Assembly (NCBI GenBank): GCA_018060465.1
Contig: JAGOVX010000005.1
Span: 1 to 34,568, forward strand
Direction of reading: 5' to 3'
Length of the DNA: 34,568 bases
DNA from: Candidatus Saccharimonadota bacterium
Lineage (GTDB): Bacteria; Patescibacteriota; Saccharimonadia; Saccharimonadales; Saccharimonadaceae
Shown: positions 8,347 through 16,822 of the stretch, piece by piece
Layout: each line of letters opens with the position of its first letter
Numbering within the stretch: position 1 is the stretch's first letter
The notes under the pieces: generated by a model
What the model was told of the DNA's origin: nothing
Database searches by the model: none
The model's input: only the letters and a program-made list of their open reading frames with translations
Program-made: the position numbers and the translations under genes

Positions 8347-8634
8347 TTAGGTTCGACGAGCAGCGATCTTTTTTTGAAAACTATGTAGTTCTTTTGTTAT
8401 ATTTACGTCAAAACTATTTGCGAGTGTTGTGAGGCTGATAAATAAATCTCCAAATTCACTGCCAAGCTTGTCATCATCTTGCTTGTAGTCATTCTTGGTA
8501 ATCTTCTTTCGTATTGCTTCGGCAACTTCGCCAAATTCTTCGATAGCAAATAATAGTTGATCAATAAGTTCGGGCTGTACGTTACTTTTCGCCCAATCCT
8601 TCTTAACCCACTCTTGTAGTTCTTCAATTGTCAT
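8347..8634 (-). CDS. MazG-like nucleotide pyrophosphohydrolase
   Basis: A 95-residue single-domain protein of the all-alpha NTP pyrophosphohydrolase (MazG/dUTPase-2/HisE) superfamily. It has the paired acidic metal motifs EEFGEVAEAIRK (about residues 31-42) and SEFGDLFISL (about 60-70), the E-x2-E...E-x2-D pattern expected for Mg coordination. Such enzymes hydrolyse (d)NTPs to monophosphates and pyrophosphate, often cleaning up non-canonical nucleotides. The start is the ATG at 8634, preceded by AAGGAGA at 7-8 nt. A longer frame back to 8673 would run through the rplY terminator and is rejected. The gene follows bL25 but lies beyond that terminator, so expression is by read-through or an unseen promoter. 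Confidence 0.83.
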   Translation of the reverse strand: MTIEELQEWVKKDWAKSNVQPELIDQLLFAIEEFGEVAEAIRKKITKNDYKQDDDKLGSEFGDLFISLTTLANSFDVNITKELHSFQKKIAARRT

Positions 8635-8651
8635 AATGTTCTCCTTGTAAC

Positions 8652-8682
8652 AAAATACCCGCGCACTATGCACGGGTATTTT
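8652..8682 (-). terminator. Intrinsic terminator after the bL25 gene
   Basis: A perfect 10-bp stem AAAATACCCG/CGGGTATTTT with an 11-nt loop that can extend the stem. The minus-strand 3' arm ends in TATTTTGTT. It lies 18 bp after the bL25 stop and just before the ribosome site of the mazG-like gene. Confidence 0.75.
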
Positions 8683-8699
8683 ACATAGTTGCTTATATA

Positions 8700-9416
8700 C
8701 TATTCTGATTTTTCTTCAGTCGCTGCAGGCGCTGGAGCTTCGCCGTTTTCTGATTCTACTTCAGATTCATCAGTTGCATCACCCGCGGCTGAATCGTTGG
8801 CAGCAGCAAGCGCAGCAGGTTCCCAAACGCTGGCAACCATAAGATCAGTCACGCCCTGACGGTCATCGTCGTCCTCGTCGCCATGATGAGTATCATGATC
8901 TACAAACTCGACACCTTCAGGAAGTACTGCATCTCCCAGAGTTACTTTATCGCCTGCTTCCTTAAGTCCAAGTATCGATACATCAACGGCTTCAGGCAAA
9001 TCCATTGGTAACGCTTTTACTTCAACCTTGTCAATATTTTGCAATACAATTAGTCCTGCCTTTTCTGCCTCAGACTCGCCCTCGCCAACTAATCGCACTG
9101 GTACTTCGGCCACTACTGGATCGGTTGCCTTTACGGCGTGAAATGATACGTGTCGAATCGTACCTTTTATAGGGTCACGATCGACATCTTTTATCATAGC
9201 AATCTTCTTTTTTGTACCAATGGTCAAATGAATAGGCGCATGAGTACCGGCCTTTTTGTAGGCTTTGCTCATTATGCCGTCTTCTATTTGTACGCTAATT
9301 GGGTCAATCCCCGGACCATACACTACTGCTGGCACCAGGCCGTCTTTACGTAATTTGGCAACTTTTTTGCCGTGAAGCTCACGTTCATCAAGCTTCAGAG
9401 TAACTTTATCTCCCAT
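8700..9416 (-). CDS. rplY: 50S ribosomal protein bL25, CTC/TL5 type
   Basis: A 238-residue bL25 of the long (general stress protein CTC) type, which binds 5S rRNA in the large subunit. The N-terminal L25 domain (about residues 1-95: KLRKDGLVPAVVYGPG) is followed by the beta domain with VPVRLVGEGESEAEKAGLIV and the ending motif GVEFVDHDTHHG. The last 60 residues are a low-complexity Ala/Asp/Glu tail, longer than in E. coli L25, which lacks the second domain altogether. The ATG at 9416 has GGGAG 4 nt upstream. The promoter is the minus-strand extended -10 TGGTACAAT at 9475-9467. Transcription ends at the hairpin 8652-8682. Confidence 0.93.
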   Translation of the reverse strand: MGDKVTLKLDERELHGKKVAKLRKDGLVPAVVYGPGIDPISVQIEDGIMSKAYKKAGTHAPIHLTIGTKKKIAMIKDVDRDPIKGTIRHVSFHAVKATDPVVAEVPVRLVGEGESEAEKAGLIVLQNIDKVEVKALPMDLPEAVDVSILGLKEAGDKVTLGDAVLPEGVEFVDHDTHHGDEDDDDRQGVTDLMVASVWEPAALAAANDSAAGDATDESEVESENGEAPAPAATEEKSE

Positions 9417-9466
9417 CTCTCTCCCTTTCTTTGGATACTTTTTCGGAGTTAATAATTTGTTAGTTT

Positions 9467-9488
9467 ATTGTACCACATCTGTTACAAT
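9467..9488. promoter_or_regulatory. Back-to-back extended -10 boxes (rplY and dedA)
   Basis: Two TACAAT hexamers face outward, separated by 10 bp: the minus one at 9472-9467 (TGG before it) serves rplY, the plus one at 9483-9488 (TGT before it) serves dedA. Both fit the extended TGn -10 form. The plus box is 7 nt before GTG 9496, so dedA mRNA is probably leaderless. Confidence 0.6.
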
Positions 9489-9495
9489 AGATCTA

Positions 9496-10164
9496 GTGGA
9501 AGCATTTCTAAATCTTATAACTGGACTCGGCATTTTTGCAATTATCTTTGTAATTTATGCAGAATCAGGCCTCCTATTTGGTTTTCTTTTTCCTGGCGAT
9601 AGCTTGCTTTTTACTGCCGGTTTTTTGTTTCAGCAAGGAATTTTGCCGGGTGCTATTCCGATATCAATCCACGTGTTCGCATTTTTATTATTTATCGCAG
9701 CCAGCCTAGGGCAAAGTACGGGGTATTTATTTGGAAAGAAAGTTGGACGAAAACTATTTAACAGGCCCAATACTCGACTATTTCGGAAAGAGAATTTAGA
9801 ACGTACAGAGGTATTCTATGAAAAATATGGCCCTCTCGCCATTACTCTCGCCTGCTATGTGCCGCTAGCACGTACGTTTATCCCGATCGTGGCAGGAACC
9901 AGTAAAATGACTTATCGTCAATTTTTGCCATTCAATATACTCGGTGCGTTTTCGTGGACATATGGGTTTACGTACCTAGGCTACTTTGCTGGAAAAATTT
10001 TGCATGACATGGGTATTAATGTCGAGATAGCCGCACTAATAATCATTTTTGTATCTGTCTCGCCTATGCTTTACCACGTGCTTAAGGATGGTGATCGTCG
10101 CAGGGCAATGTGGGAAGGAACCAAGCGCGAGATACAGCTTTTGCTGCGCAGAACTAAACGCTAG
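9496..10164 (+). CDS. DedA family membrane protein (SNARE-associated)
   Basis: A 222-residue polytopic inner-membrane protein of the DedA/VTT family; DedA-family members include flippases for undecaprenyl phosphate and phospholipids. Visible are a hydrophobic N-terminal helix, the E-x-G motif region YAESGLLFGFLFPGDSLLF (about 20-40), the reentrant segment, and the conserved Arg motif VPLARTFIPIVAGTSKM with GAFSWTYGF downstream (about 130-165). I place the start at GTG 9496, not at a TTG 13 codons upstream. The TTG is inside the promoter region, whereas GTG lies 7 nt after the extended -10 and gives the normal family N-terminus. The C-terminus is highly basic. It stops 12 bp from the convergent uvrA stop. 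Confidence 0.88.
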   Translation: MEAFLNLITGLGIFAIIFVIYAESGLLFGFLFPGDSLLFTAGFLFQQGILPGAIPISIHVFAFLLFIAASLGQSTGYLFGKKVGRKLFNRPNTRLFRKENLERTEVFYEKYGPLAITLACYVPLARTFIPIVAGTSKMTYRQFLPFNILGAFSWTYGFTYLGYFAGKILHDMGINVEIAALIIIFVSVSPMLYHVLKDGDRRRAMWEGTKREIQLLLRRTKR

Positions 10165-10176
10165 CTCGCGCACTCT

Positions 10177-12996
10177 TTACTTTCGTAGCATTGGCTTTAG
10201 ATATTTGCCGGTATAACTTGCCGAGATTTGAGTGATTTCTTCGGGTGTTCCACTTGCCACAACTTCACCGCCGCCCTGGCCACCTTCTGGCCCCATGTCG
10301 ATAATGTGATCGGCAGTTTTTATCACATCTAAATTGTGTTCGATAATAATCATGCTATTGCCACCCTCGACTAATTTTTGCAAAATCGTCAGTAGCTTTT
10401 TTACATCTGCACTATGCAAGCCTGTAGTTGGCTCGTCGAGAATATACAAGGTCTTGCCTGTTGATCGACGCGAGAGTTCGGTAGAGAGTTTTATACGTTG
10501 TGCCTCGCCACCACTGAATGTTGTCGCTGGTTGGCCTAGCGTAATATACCCAAGGCCGACTTCATTGAGCGTATCTAATTTACGAGCAATGCTGGGAATA
10601 TTGAAAAAAAAGTCGGCAGCCTGCTCTACTGTCATATCCAAAACATCGGCAATAGTTTTGCCTTTGTATTTAATTTCAAGTGCCTCGCGGTTGTAGCGCA
10701 TGCCCTTGCATTCATCACATGTCACATATACATCGGGCAAAAAGTGCATTTCTATTTTTATCATGCCGTCGCCTTGGCAATTCTCGCAGCGTCCGCCTTT
10801 TACATTAAAACTAAAACGACCTGCCTTGTAGCCGCGAATATTTGCTTCGGGCGTTCCTGCGAATAGCTCACGAATAGGCGTAAAGACACCGGTATATGTG
10901 GCGGGGTTAGAACGCGGAGTCCGACCAATAGCCGACTGATCGATAACAATCACTTTATCAAGATGACTGATACCCTCAATATTTTCATGCGTACCTGGCA
11001 CTGTTTGCGCACGATGCAGGCGAGCAGATAATTCCTTTGCAAGAATATCATTAACAAGTGTAGACTTACCGCTGCCACTCACACCACTTACGACAGTCAA
11101 GACACCCAGCGGAAATGCAACATCTATTTTCTTCAGGTTGTTTTCGGCAGCTCCATATATTACCAACTGTCGATCTTTCATAATCGAACGACGTTTTTTA
11201 GGCACCGGAATAGTTTGCGTGCCACTAAGATACTGCCCGGTAATACTATTTTTATTCTTTGCCACTTCGCTTGGTGTACCGATGGCAATTATTTCACCGC
11301 CATGAATCCCCGCGGCTGGACCAATATCTACCAAATAGTCACTGGAGCGAATCGTATCTTCATCGTGCTCTACAACCAACACGGTATTACCAAGGTCGCG
11401 TAGGTGTTTCAATGTGGCGATCAAACGATCATTGTCACGCTGGTGCAACCCAATCGAAGGCTCGTCGAGCACATACAGGACGCCTTGCAGGCCCGAACCA
11501 ATTTGGGTAGCCAAGCGAATACGCTGGGCTTCACCGCCACTCAATGTATTCGCAGCCCGAGAAAGTTCCAGGTAGCTTAACCCAACATTATTCATAAACC
11601 CAAGTCGTGCGGTAATTTCTTTTACAATTTGTCGTGCGATGTACTGTTCTTGCTCGGTTAGATTGAGCCCTGTTTCAAAAAGAGCAAGTGCTTTGTCGAC
11701 ACCAAGATTGCATATGTCCATAATGCTTTTTCCATGTACAGTCACTGCCAAAACAACTGGCTTTAACCGAGCGCCCTGACACGAATGACACTCTCGCTCG
11801 CGCATAAAACGTTCGATGTCTTTTCGCATAAATTCACTATCGGTTTCTTTGTGTCGACGTTCAAGATTTGGAATAACACCCTCGTAGGTTGATTCATACG
11901 AGCGACCACTCCCTAACTCAACTTGGTACTTCTGTGTGCCAGTACCATACAATATGATTTCTTGTGCTGCCTTGGACAGATCCTTCACAGGCTTCGTAAG
12001 ACTAAACCCATGCGCATCAGCAACTTTTGCTAATCGTTTTATATACCACGCATCAGAATTTACGCGATTGTACGGACGAATCGAGCCTTCCGAAATAGTG
12101 AGATTTGGATTGAACACCAAACTAGGATCGACTTCTAGCCGACTTCCCAAACCTGTACAAACCGGACACGCACCATGCGGCGCATTAAAGCTAAACATAC
12201 GCGGCTCGAGCTCTGGAATATCTTCACCAGGATGATCGACACATGCATAGCGCTGCGAAAATACATGTAGCTGGTCGTCATCAGCATCAAGAATTTCCAC
12301 TACTCCATCGGCAATGTCCAATGCTTGTTCGATAGATTGCGTAATACGACTCATCTGACTGGTATCAATTACGATACGATCGACGACTATTTCTATGGTG
12401 TGTTTAAACTTTTTATCGAGGGCTGGAAATTCATCGAGGGCGTACACTACACCATCGACGCGAGCTCGAGCGAACCCTACCCGCATGTATTGTTCGGGTA
12501 TGTGGGCAAACTCTCCTTTTTTGTCGTTGACAACAGGTGCTAGAACCATGACACGCGTTCCGGCCGGTAGCTTCATTATTTCATCAATAATTGCCTGTGG
12601 CGTACGCCGCGATACTTCCTTGGCACACACTGGACAGTGCGGTACTCCAATACGTGCATACAAAAGACGCAAATAATCATAAATTTCAGTCACCGTTGCT
12701 ACAGTTGAACGAGGATTACGGCTGGTAGACTTTTGGTCGATTGATATAGCAGGGCTAAGACCATCTATTTGGTCAACGTCTGGTTTTTCCATTAAGCCTA
12801 AAAATTGCCGAGCATAGCTGGACAAACTTTCGACGTAGCGGCGCTGTCCTTCGGCGTAAATAGTATCGAACGCTAAACTAGACTTGCCTGAACCCGAAAG
12901 GCCCGTAATAACAACTAGCTTGTCACGCGGTATTTCTACAGAGACGTTTTTCAGATTGTGTTCACGCGCACCGATTACTCGTATTACATTCGACAT
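10177..12996 (-). CDS. uvrA: Excinuclease ABC subunit A
   Basis: A 939-residue UvrA, the damage-recognition ATPase of nucleotide excision repair. It forms dimers and loads UvrB on DNA. Both ABC modules are complete: Walker [10 protein letters not shown] (about 33) and GVSGSGKST (about 640), signatures [16 protein letters not shown] and [15 protein letters not shown], Walker [12 protein letters not shown] and [11 protein letters not shown]. Zn-binding Cys pairs are seen at CPVC (twice), CHSC and CENC...CDEC. Length is normal for the family. The ATG at 12996 has no ribosome site; TATAAT (13010-13005) sits 8 nt upstream, so the mRNA is probably leaderless. No uvrB or uvrC is in the window. No clear terminator lies in the 12-bp gap to dedA. 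Confidence 0.97.
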   Translation of the reverse strand: MSNVIRVIGAREHNLKNVSVEIPRDKLVVITGLSGSGKSSLAFDTIYAEGQRRYVESLSSYARQFLGLMEKPDVDQIDGLSPAISIDQKSTSRNPRSTVATVTEIYDYLRLLYARIGVPHCPVCAKEVSRRTPQAIIDEIMKLPAGTRVMVLAPVVNDKKGEFAHIPEQYMRVGFARARVDGVVYALDEFPALDKKFKHTIEIVVDRIVIDTSQMSRITQSIEQALDIADGVVEILDADDDQLHVFSQRYACVDHPGEDIPELEPRMFSFNAPHGACPVCTGLGSRLEVDPSLVFNPNLTISEGSIRPYNRVNSDAWYIKRLAKVADAHGFSLTKPVKDLSKAAQEIILYGTGTQKYQVELGSGRSYESTYEGVIPNLERRHKETDSEFMRKDIERFMRERECHSCQGARLKPVVLAVTVHGKSIMDICNLGVDKALALFETGLNLTEQEQYIARQIVKEITARLGFMNNVGLSYLELSRAANTLSGGEAQRIRLATQIGSGLQGVLYVLDEPSIGLHQRDNDRLIATLKHLRDLGNTVLVVEHDEDTIRSSDYLVDIGPAAGIHGGEIIAIGTPSEVAKNKNSITGQYLSGTQTIPVPKKRRSIMKDRQLVIYGAAENNLKKIDVAFPLGVLTVVSGVSGSGKSTLVNDILAKELSARLHRAQTVPGTHENIEGISHLDKVIVIDQSAIGRTPRSNPATYTGVFTPIRELFAGTPEANIRGYKAGRFSFNVKGGRCENCQGDGMIKIEMHFLPDVYVTCDECKGMRYNREALEIKYKGKTIADVLDMTVEQAADFFFNIPSIARKLDTLNEVGLGYITLGQPATTFSGGEAQRIKLSTELSRRSTGKTLYILDEPTTGLHSADVKKLLTILQKLVEGGNSMIIIEHNLDVIKTADHIIDMGPEGGQGGGEVVASGTPEEITQISASYTGKYLKPMLRK

Positions 12997-13004
12997 AGCA
13001 TATC

Positions 13005-13010
13005 ATTATA
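13005..13010 (-). promoter_or_regulatory. -10 box of uvrA
   Basis: TATAAT on the minus strand, 8 nt before the uvrA ATG, with no Shine-Dalgarno in between. No good -35 is seen. No LexA-type box was recognised. Confidence 0.55.
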
Positions 13011-13083
13011 CCATTTTTTAGAGTGATATGCCCAGATCGCAGCAGCCTGGCTATTGTACTGTTGTGCTTATGATTGCATAATA

Positions 13084-13113
13084 TTGACAAAAGGTCTATA
13101 CTGACGCTAAATA
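13084..13113 (+). promoter_or_regulatory. Promoter of the 91-aa membrane protein gene
   Basis: TTGACA (13084-13089) followed after 18 bp by TAAATA (13108-13113), with the GGAG ribosome site at 13126-13129. A second candidate, TTGTAC-17-CATAAT, lies at 13054-13082. Confidence 0.5.
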
Positions 13114-13140
13114 ATTTTATTGAGTGGAGTAAAATACTGT

Positions 13141-13416
13141 ATGCACAGCAAGATAATCACAGCATCACTAATAGGTTCAGCCATCGTTTTTGCGCTAACT
13201 ATTGATCTATTTTCAAATCTATTAATGTTTTTGCTTGTTGGGCAAGTTCCAGGCACTCATGTTGTACTGAGTCCTGCGCAAATGGGTATTGTATTGCTGG
13301 TATGCGTTGGGGCGCTGGTAATTTACTTTATCGAAATTCGCTACAAAGCAATTACCAAAATAAAATATAGCGACCTAAAAAGCCGCCTACCAAAACGTCG
13401 ATACTACCACGCATAA
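13141..13416 (+). CDS. Small two-helix membrane protein of unknown function
   Basis: A 91-residue protein that I do not recognise. It has two hydrophobic segments (about residues 5-34 and 45-68) around a short loop, and a basic cytoplasmic tail (KAITKIKYSDLKSRLPKRR), so both termini are probably inside. The ATG at 13141 is preferred over a TTG seven codons upstream because GGAG lies 11 nt before it. It sits alone between divergent uvrA and convergent exonuclease I, with its own promoter. No catalytic motif is visible. Base use does not look foreign compared with its neighbours. Confidence 0.7.
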   Translation: MHSKIITASLIGSAIVFALTIDLFSNLLMFLLVGQVPGTHVVLSPAQMGIVLLVCVGALVIYFIEIRYKAITKIKYSDLKSRLPKRRYYHA

Positions 13417-13439
13417 TACCTAAAGATTCTGTACCTTGT

Positions 13440-14858
13440 TTATTGCTCGTCTGCAGGAATAATTGCCTCAGCCCAAAGCTGAAGTTCCTGGACGATAAAC
13501 TGCTGGCTATCACTTGTGCTTTTGGAAAGACGCTGCAAAGCTTTTACAAATGGTTGCAGCTGGCTATACAGCCGCTTTTTGCGCCACAGTTCCCACTGCT
13601 CAACTTCATCTTCACTTAGACTAGCTGCGAAGCTACGTGCTTTGTAATGTAGCAATAGTTCAGGTAGGCGCTCGTCTTGGAAGTCGGGATGTACATCGGC
13701 CAGCTGATTGGCATCGGCATTTCGTATCATCTCGACCCGCAGCTTGTCACGATCGGCCAAAAAGCCATCATATAGCTGCGATTCTGGGTCGGTACCAGGC
13801 TTAAACTCACGAGACTTTTCATAAATAGTACGTAGTTTCTCGGCAAAGTCTGGATGTTGTAGCAATACTTTCTTGTGAGCTTCTATGTCCTCGAGGCGTA
13901 ACCCAATTCGATCCCAGCCATCTGCGTGCTCAAGTACCCCAAGTGGCGATACGGCTGGACAGCGATTGTACTGCAATACTTTAGTTGGCAGCGCCCTAAA
14001 GCCTTCTGCCTTGCGGTCTTCCCACGAAGCAAACACTTTTTTGGCAAGTTCATCAACTGATAAACTCACAAATTCAGTTGGGTCGTGACGCAAATCATAC
14101 ACGACAACATTGCCATTTGGCGCTGCTGTTATAGGAAATGCGATTGTCGCCTTGTGATAGGCAGCGTCAAACCGTCCACTTACATATACAAACGGTCGCT
14201 TTTCGTCGAGCTGTACCAGCGCTTGAACGGCTTTCTTGTCACGCATGCGCAACAAATGTTCAAATAGTTTTGGCTGCGTGCCTTTTACCAGACTGGCTAC
14301 TGCTATTAAGGCCCGTACGTCACTCAGTGCATCGTGGGCGTTCGTGTGTTCTAGCGTGTTGGCCTTGGTCAATAACTCTAGCCGATTTGTCGCGTTTCCG
14401 TCTGCATCGATTGGCCACTCGATTCCATCAGGCCGGAGTGCACGAGTCATGCGTACGACATCCAACATGTCCCAGCGACTACGACCTTCACTCCATGCCC
14501 ATTCATATGGGTCGTAAAAATTGCGCCACAAGATGTGACGAATAAATTCGTCGTCGAAACGTACATTATTAAATCCAACAGTAATAGTATCTGGTAAAAA
14601 GATCTCGTCAATAAGTAGCTTGGAAAATTCAGCTTCAGTTAACCCGTCAGACTGAGTAGCCTGTGGCGTGATGCCCGTTACTACTACCGCATCTGGGCTA
14701 GGCAATGTGTCATCGTTTAATTTTACAAAAATATTGTATGGTTCGCCGATTGGCTGCAAGTTCATGTCGGTACGCTGGCCAGCAAATTGCATTATTCGAT
14801 CGTCCCTGCCAGATAACCCACTCGTTTCAAGATCGTAAAAGAAAAAACTTTGACTCAT
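13440..14858 (-). CDS. sbcB: Exodeoxyribonuclease I
   Basis: A 472-residue DEDDh 3'-5' single-strand DNA exonuclease similar to E. coli ExoI along its full length. The exonuclease domain carries FFFYDLETSGL (Exo I motif, DE pair at about residue 10), GFNNVRFDDEFIRH (Exo II) and EHTNAHDALSDVRAL (Exo III, H-x4-D, about 180). It is followed by the SH3-like and helical C-terminal regions characteristic of SbcB and absent from plain DnaQ-type exonucleases. It acts in recombination and mismatch repair by removing 3' single strands. The ATG at 14858 has no ribosome site; TGCTATGCT, an extended -10, ends 8 nt upstream, so the message is probably leaderless. Confidence 0.9.
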   Translation of the reverse strand: MSQSFFFYDLETSGLSGRDDRIMQFAGQRTDMNLQPIGEPYNIFVKLNDDTLPSPDAVVVTGITPQATQSDGLTEAEFSKLLIDEIFLPDTITVGFNNVRFDDEFIRHILWRNFYDPYEWAWSEGRSRWDMLDVVRMTRALRPDGIEWPIDADGNATNRLELLTKANTLEHTNAHDALSDVRALIAVASLVKGTQPKLFEHLLRMRDKKAVQALVQLDEKRPFVYVSGRFDAAYHKATIAFPITAAPNGNVVVYDLRHDPTEFVSLSVDELAKKVFASWEDRKAEGFRALPTKVLQYNRCPAVSPLGVLEHADGWDRIGLRLEDIEAHKKVLLQHPDFAEKLRTIYEKSREFKPGTDPESQLYDGFLADRDKLRVEMIRNADANQLADVHPDFQDERLPELLLHYKARSFAASLSEDEVEQWELWRKKRLYSQLQPFVKALQRLSKSTSDSQQFIVQELQLWAEAIIPADEQ

Positions 14859-14866
14859 TACTATTT

Positions 14867-14872
14867 AGCATA
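14867..14872 (-). promoter_or_regulatory. Extended -10 box of sbcB
   Basis: TGC-TATGCT on the minus strand, 8 nt before the ATG. It lies downstream of the ncRNA terminator, giving sbcB its own start. Confidence 0.45.
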
Positions 14873-14892
14873 GCAGGTTTTGTAATAAGTAC

Positions 14893-14918
14893 AGAAAACC
14901 GCCCAGACTTCTGGACGG
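14893..14918 (-). terminator. Intrinsic terminator of the structured RNA
   Basis: A 9-bp stem (14899-14907 with 14910-14918, one G-U pair, very short loop) followed on the minus strand by TTTTCT. It lies 15 bp after the closing helix of the RNA and before sbcB. The only minus-strand unit it can serve is the RNA locus or read-through from obgE. Confidence 0.75.
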
Positions 14919-15110
14919 GAATATTGCAAATAATGACAAGATAGTACTGAGACTCTACGCAGGGTGATGGGGGCGAGACCACCACCCTGCGTAGATGTCA
15001 TGTGCTTACATCTAGGAGGTAGTGGCTTTGGGGCGCAGTTTGCTTTCTAGGCAAGCCGCGCCCCAAATCAAACGGCACGAATCATGCACATACTGATGCA
15101 CCTTCCGGTT

Positions 15111-15266
15111 TCAGCGATTGGATTTTAGGAGGCGAAAAGCGTCGTCTGGCCGTTGCCAGAGACGTAGCAATGCTGCGCGATCACCGCGCGATCCGTGTGG
15201 TGCGGAGAAATAGTGACGGTCGGCATAAGCTGCTTCTTTCTTTTTTCTCGAACCAAATAAAGTCAT
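15111..15266 (-). CDS. Doubtful 51-aa basic reading frame inside the structured RNA
   Basis: ATG at 15266 opens a frame beginning MTLFGSRKKKEAAYADRHYF and ending in DDAFRLLKSNR. The composition is protein-like and basic, so I keep it as an alternative or dual-function reading. Against it, there is no ribosome site, the ATG lies inside a 10-bp stem (15259-15282), and two further stems run through the frame. A longer frame to 15317 also lacks a ribosome site. Confidence 0.25.
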   Translation of the reverse strand: MTLFGSRKKKEAAYADRHYFSAPHGSRGDRAALLRLWQRPDDAFRLLKSNR

Positions 15267-15415
15267 TCGGATGAACGACTTTAGCCATTCCAGTGCAGAA
15301 CAGCGACAAATACACAAGAATAATGTCCTTGTCGCTATTCTGCACGCACTGTACTATCTTGTCAAAGAACTTTTCAGGATTCGGTTGCCCGTCTCTACCT
15401 CAAAGTATGAAGTAG

Positions 15416-15444
15416 ATTGTACCCCAATCTTCGACTCTATGCAA
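15416..15444 (-). promoter_or_regulatory. Promoter of the structured RNA
   Basis: TTGCAT (15444-15439), a 17-bp spacer, and TACAAT (15421-15416) on the minus strand. The -35 begins just after the obgE stop codon. Transcription would start near 15409, about 45 nt before the closing helix. Confidence 0.65.
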
Positions 15445-15449
15445 GCGTT

Positions 15450-16748
15450 TTATTGCTCTATTAGTGTAAATTCACTTGCACCTATGCGCACCACCGAGTC
15501 ACCTTGCGCCCCTTGACGGGTAAGTTCGTGGGTAATGCCCATTTTTTTCATAATGTCTCGCAGGCGATTTACGTTCTCGTACCCAGAGAAATTGGTACGC
15601 CGAGCAAACTTTTCTATTTTTGCACCTGAAACCACATACACGACAACTGTACTATCGGCTTGCTTTTGTACTTGCCATGACAGGTCTTTTGCTTCGGATG
15701 ACAGTGTAATCCTGGGTACATCCTCTGTGGCATCTGCCTGACTATCATTTTCTGCTGTCGCCGCATGCGCTTTGGCAACATGCTGCACAAGTACACGTAG
15801 TGTTTCCTTCAGGCCTTTATGTGCAAGCGCCGATATAGCTAGTATGTCACTATTTGGTGCCACAGTTTTCAGGGCATTTATCTGCATATCAATAAGCTCG
15901 CTGTCTAAGCCTTCAATTTTCGTAAGGACAATGACTTCAGGGCGATCTACTAGTGCCTGACTGTACCTCGCTAGCTCTTGTCGAATTGTTGTATAATCTT
16001 TGGCAATATCATTTGAGTAGGCATCGATCAAGTGGAGTAGCACGGCCGTTCGTTCAATATGACGCAAAAATGCATCTCCCAGGCCTTTACCCACACTGGC
16101 GCCCTCTATCAAGCCAGGAATGTCGGCGATTAGCAGGCTAGTATCGTCAATATCGGCGACTCCAAGGTTTGGCGTCAATGTTGTAAAAGGATAATCGGCA
16201 ATCTCTGGGCGCGCATTTGATACCACACTGAGCAATGTTGACTTACCAGCGTTGGGGAAGCCGACCAAGCCTACATCGGCGAGTAGCTTCAACTCAAGTT
16301 CTGCCTCAAATGTATCACCATCTTCACCTAGTTCAGCGATTCGTGGCGTTTGACGTGTTGACGACTTGAAGTGGGCGTTACCAAAACCACCATCCCCGCC
16401 CCTCGCGATTGTCGCCTCTTGATTGTCGTCAGTCAGGTCAGCAACGACATGGCCGCCACGTTTTACGATAGTACCCATCGGCACTTTTACAATCAATGGC
16501 TCGCCAGATCTGCCGGCACGATTGCGCTTGGCACCGTTGGCACCTGGCTTGGCTTTAAGCTCTGGCTTGTAACGAAAATCTAGCAATGTATTGACGTTTT
16601 TTGAGGCTTGGAAAATAACATCTCCGCCTTTGCCACCGTCACCACCGTCAGGACCGCCTTTGTCGACATAAATTTCATGGCGAAAACTGACAGCACCATT
16701 GCCGCCCTTTCCTGCCTGAATAAAAACTGTTGCTGTATCAACAAACAT
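15450..16748 (-). CDS. obgE: GTPase Obg
   Basis: A 432-residue Obg GTPase, a ribosome-associated essential GTPase involved in 50S maturation and stress signalling. The Gly-rich Obg domain spans about residues 1-158 (RHEIYVDKGGPDGGDGGKGG; GGDGGFGNAHFKSSTRQTPR). The G domain follows, with the P-loop GFPNAGKSTLL, switch region PFTTLTPNLG, G3 DIPGLIEGA and G4 LTKIEG. About 80 residues of a C-terminal OCT domain (about 350-430) complete it, ending FSGYENVNRLRDIMKKMGI and a short tail. The length is normal. The ATG at 16748 has no ribosome site but a TATAGT box ends 8 nt upstream. It is followed directly by the promoter of the structured RNA. Confidence 0.96.
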   Translation of the reverse strand: MFVDTATVFIQAGKGGNGAVSFRHEIYVDKGGPDGGDGGKGGDVIFQASKNVNTLLDFRYKPELKAKPGANGAKRNRAGRSGEPLIVKVPMGTIVKRGGHVVADLTDDNQEATIARGGDGGFGNAHFKSSTRQTPRIAELGEDGDTFEAELELKLLADVGLVGFPNAGKSTLLSVVSNARPEIADYPFTTLTPNLGVADIDDTSLLIADIPGLIEGASVGKGLGDAFLRHIERTAVLLHLIDAYSNDIAKDYTTIRQELARYSQALVDRPEVIVLTKIEGLDSELIDMQINALKTVAPNSDILAISALAHKGLKETLRVLVQHVAKAHAATAENDSQADATEDVPRITLSSEAKDLSWQVQKQADSTVVVYVVSGAKIEKFARRTNFSGYENVNRLRDIMKKMGITHELTRQGAQGDSVVRIGASEFTLIEQ

Positions 16749-16756
16749 ACTACTAT

Positions 16757-16762
16757 ACTATA
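16757..16762 (-). promoter_or_regulatory. -10 box of obgE
   Basis: TATAGT on the minus strand, 8 nt before the ATG, without a Shine-Dalgarno. A second overlapping TATAGT (16757-16752) is too close to the start to serve. The 74-bp gap after the LysM-CHAP gene has a T-run but no clear hairpin. Confidence 0.45.
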
Positions 16763-16822
16763 GCAAATATAGTAAAAAATTAACAGGGGTAGTTCAGAGG
16801 AGCTCGCTATCGACGCAACAAT

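Larger units (their letters stand above)
14893..15409 (-). ncRNA. Candidate ~500-nt structured non-coding RNA
   Basis: No convincing protein gene lies between obgE and sbcB, but the minus strand has a near-consensus promoter, a terminator and dense inverted repeats. A 14-bp perfect helix joins 15351-15364 with 14934-14947 and closes a 431-nt domain. Inside it I count these stems: 15294-15309/15329-15344 (16 bp, one wobble); 15259-15268/15273-15282 (10 bp); 15175-15179/15185-15189; 15140-15150/15155-15164 (CTGGC/GCCAG core); 15027-15036/15058-15067 (10 bp) continued by 15038-15043/15051-15056; 14992-14998/15008-15014; and 14955-14966/14983-14994 (12 bp). It lacks the conserved sequences of RNase P RNA, tmRNA, SRP RNA and 6S RNA, so the family is unassigned. 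A 51-codon frame overlaps it (15111-15266). Confidence 0.65.

Noticed and set aside
8635-8673. Longer start for the MazG-like gene
   Set aside because: The extension consists of the rplY terminator stem; a good ribosome site marks ATG 8634.
14934-15364. RNase P RNA, tmRNA, SRP RNA or 6S RNA at the structured locus
   Set aside because: I looked on both strands for the RNase P P4 sequences (GAGGAAAGTC, ACAGAAC), a tmRNA tag with encoded CCA end and T-loop, and the SRP GGAAGCAGC loop. None is present. CCGGAAGG at about 15100 is only a partial SRP-like string.
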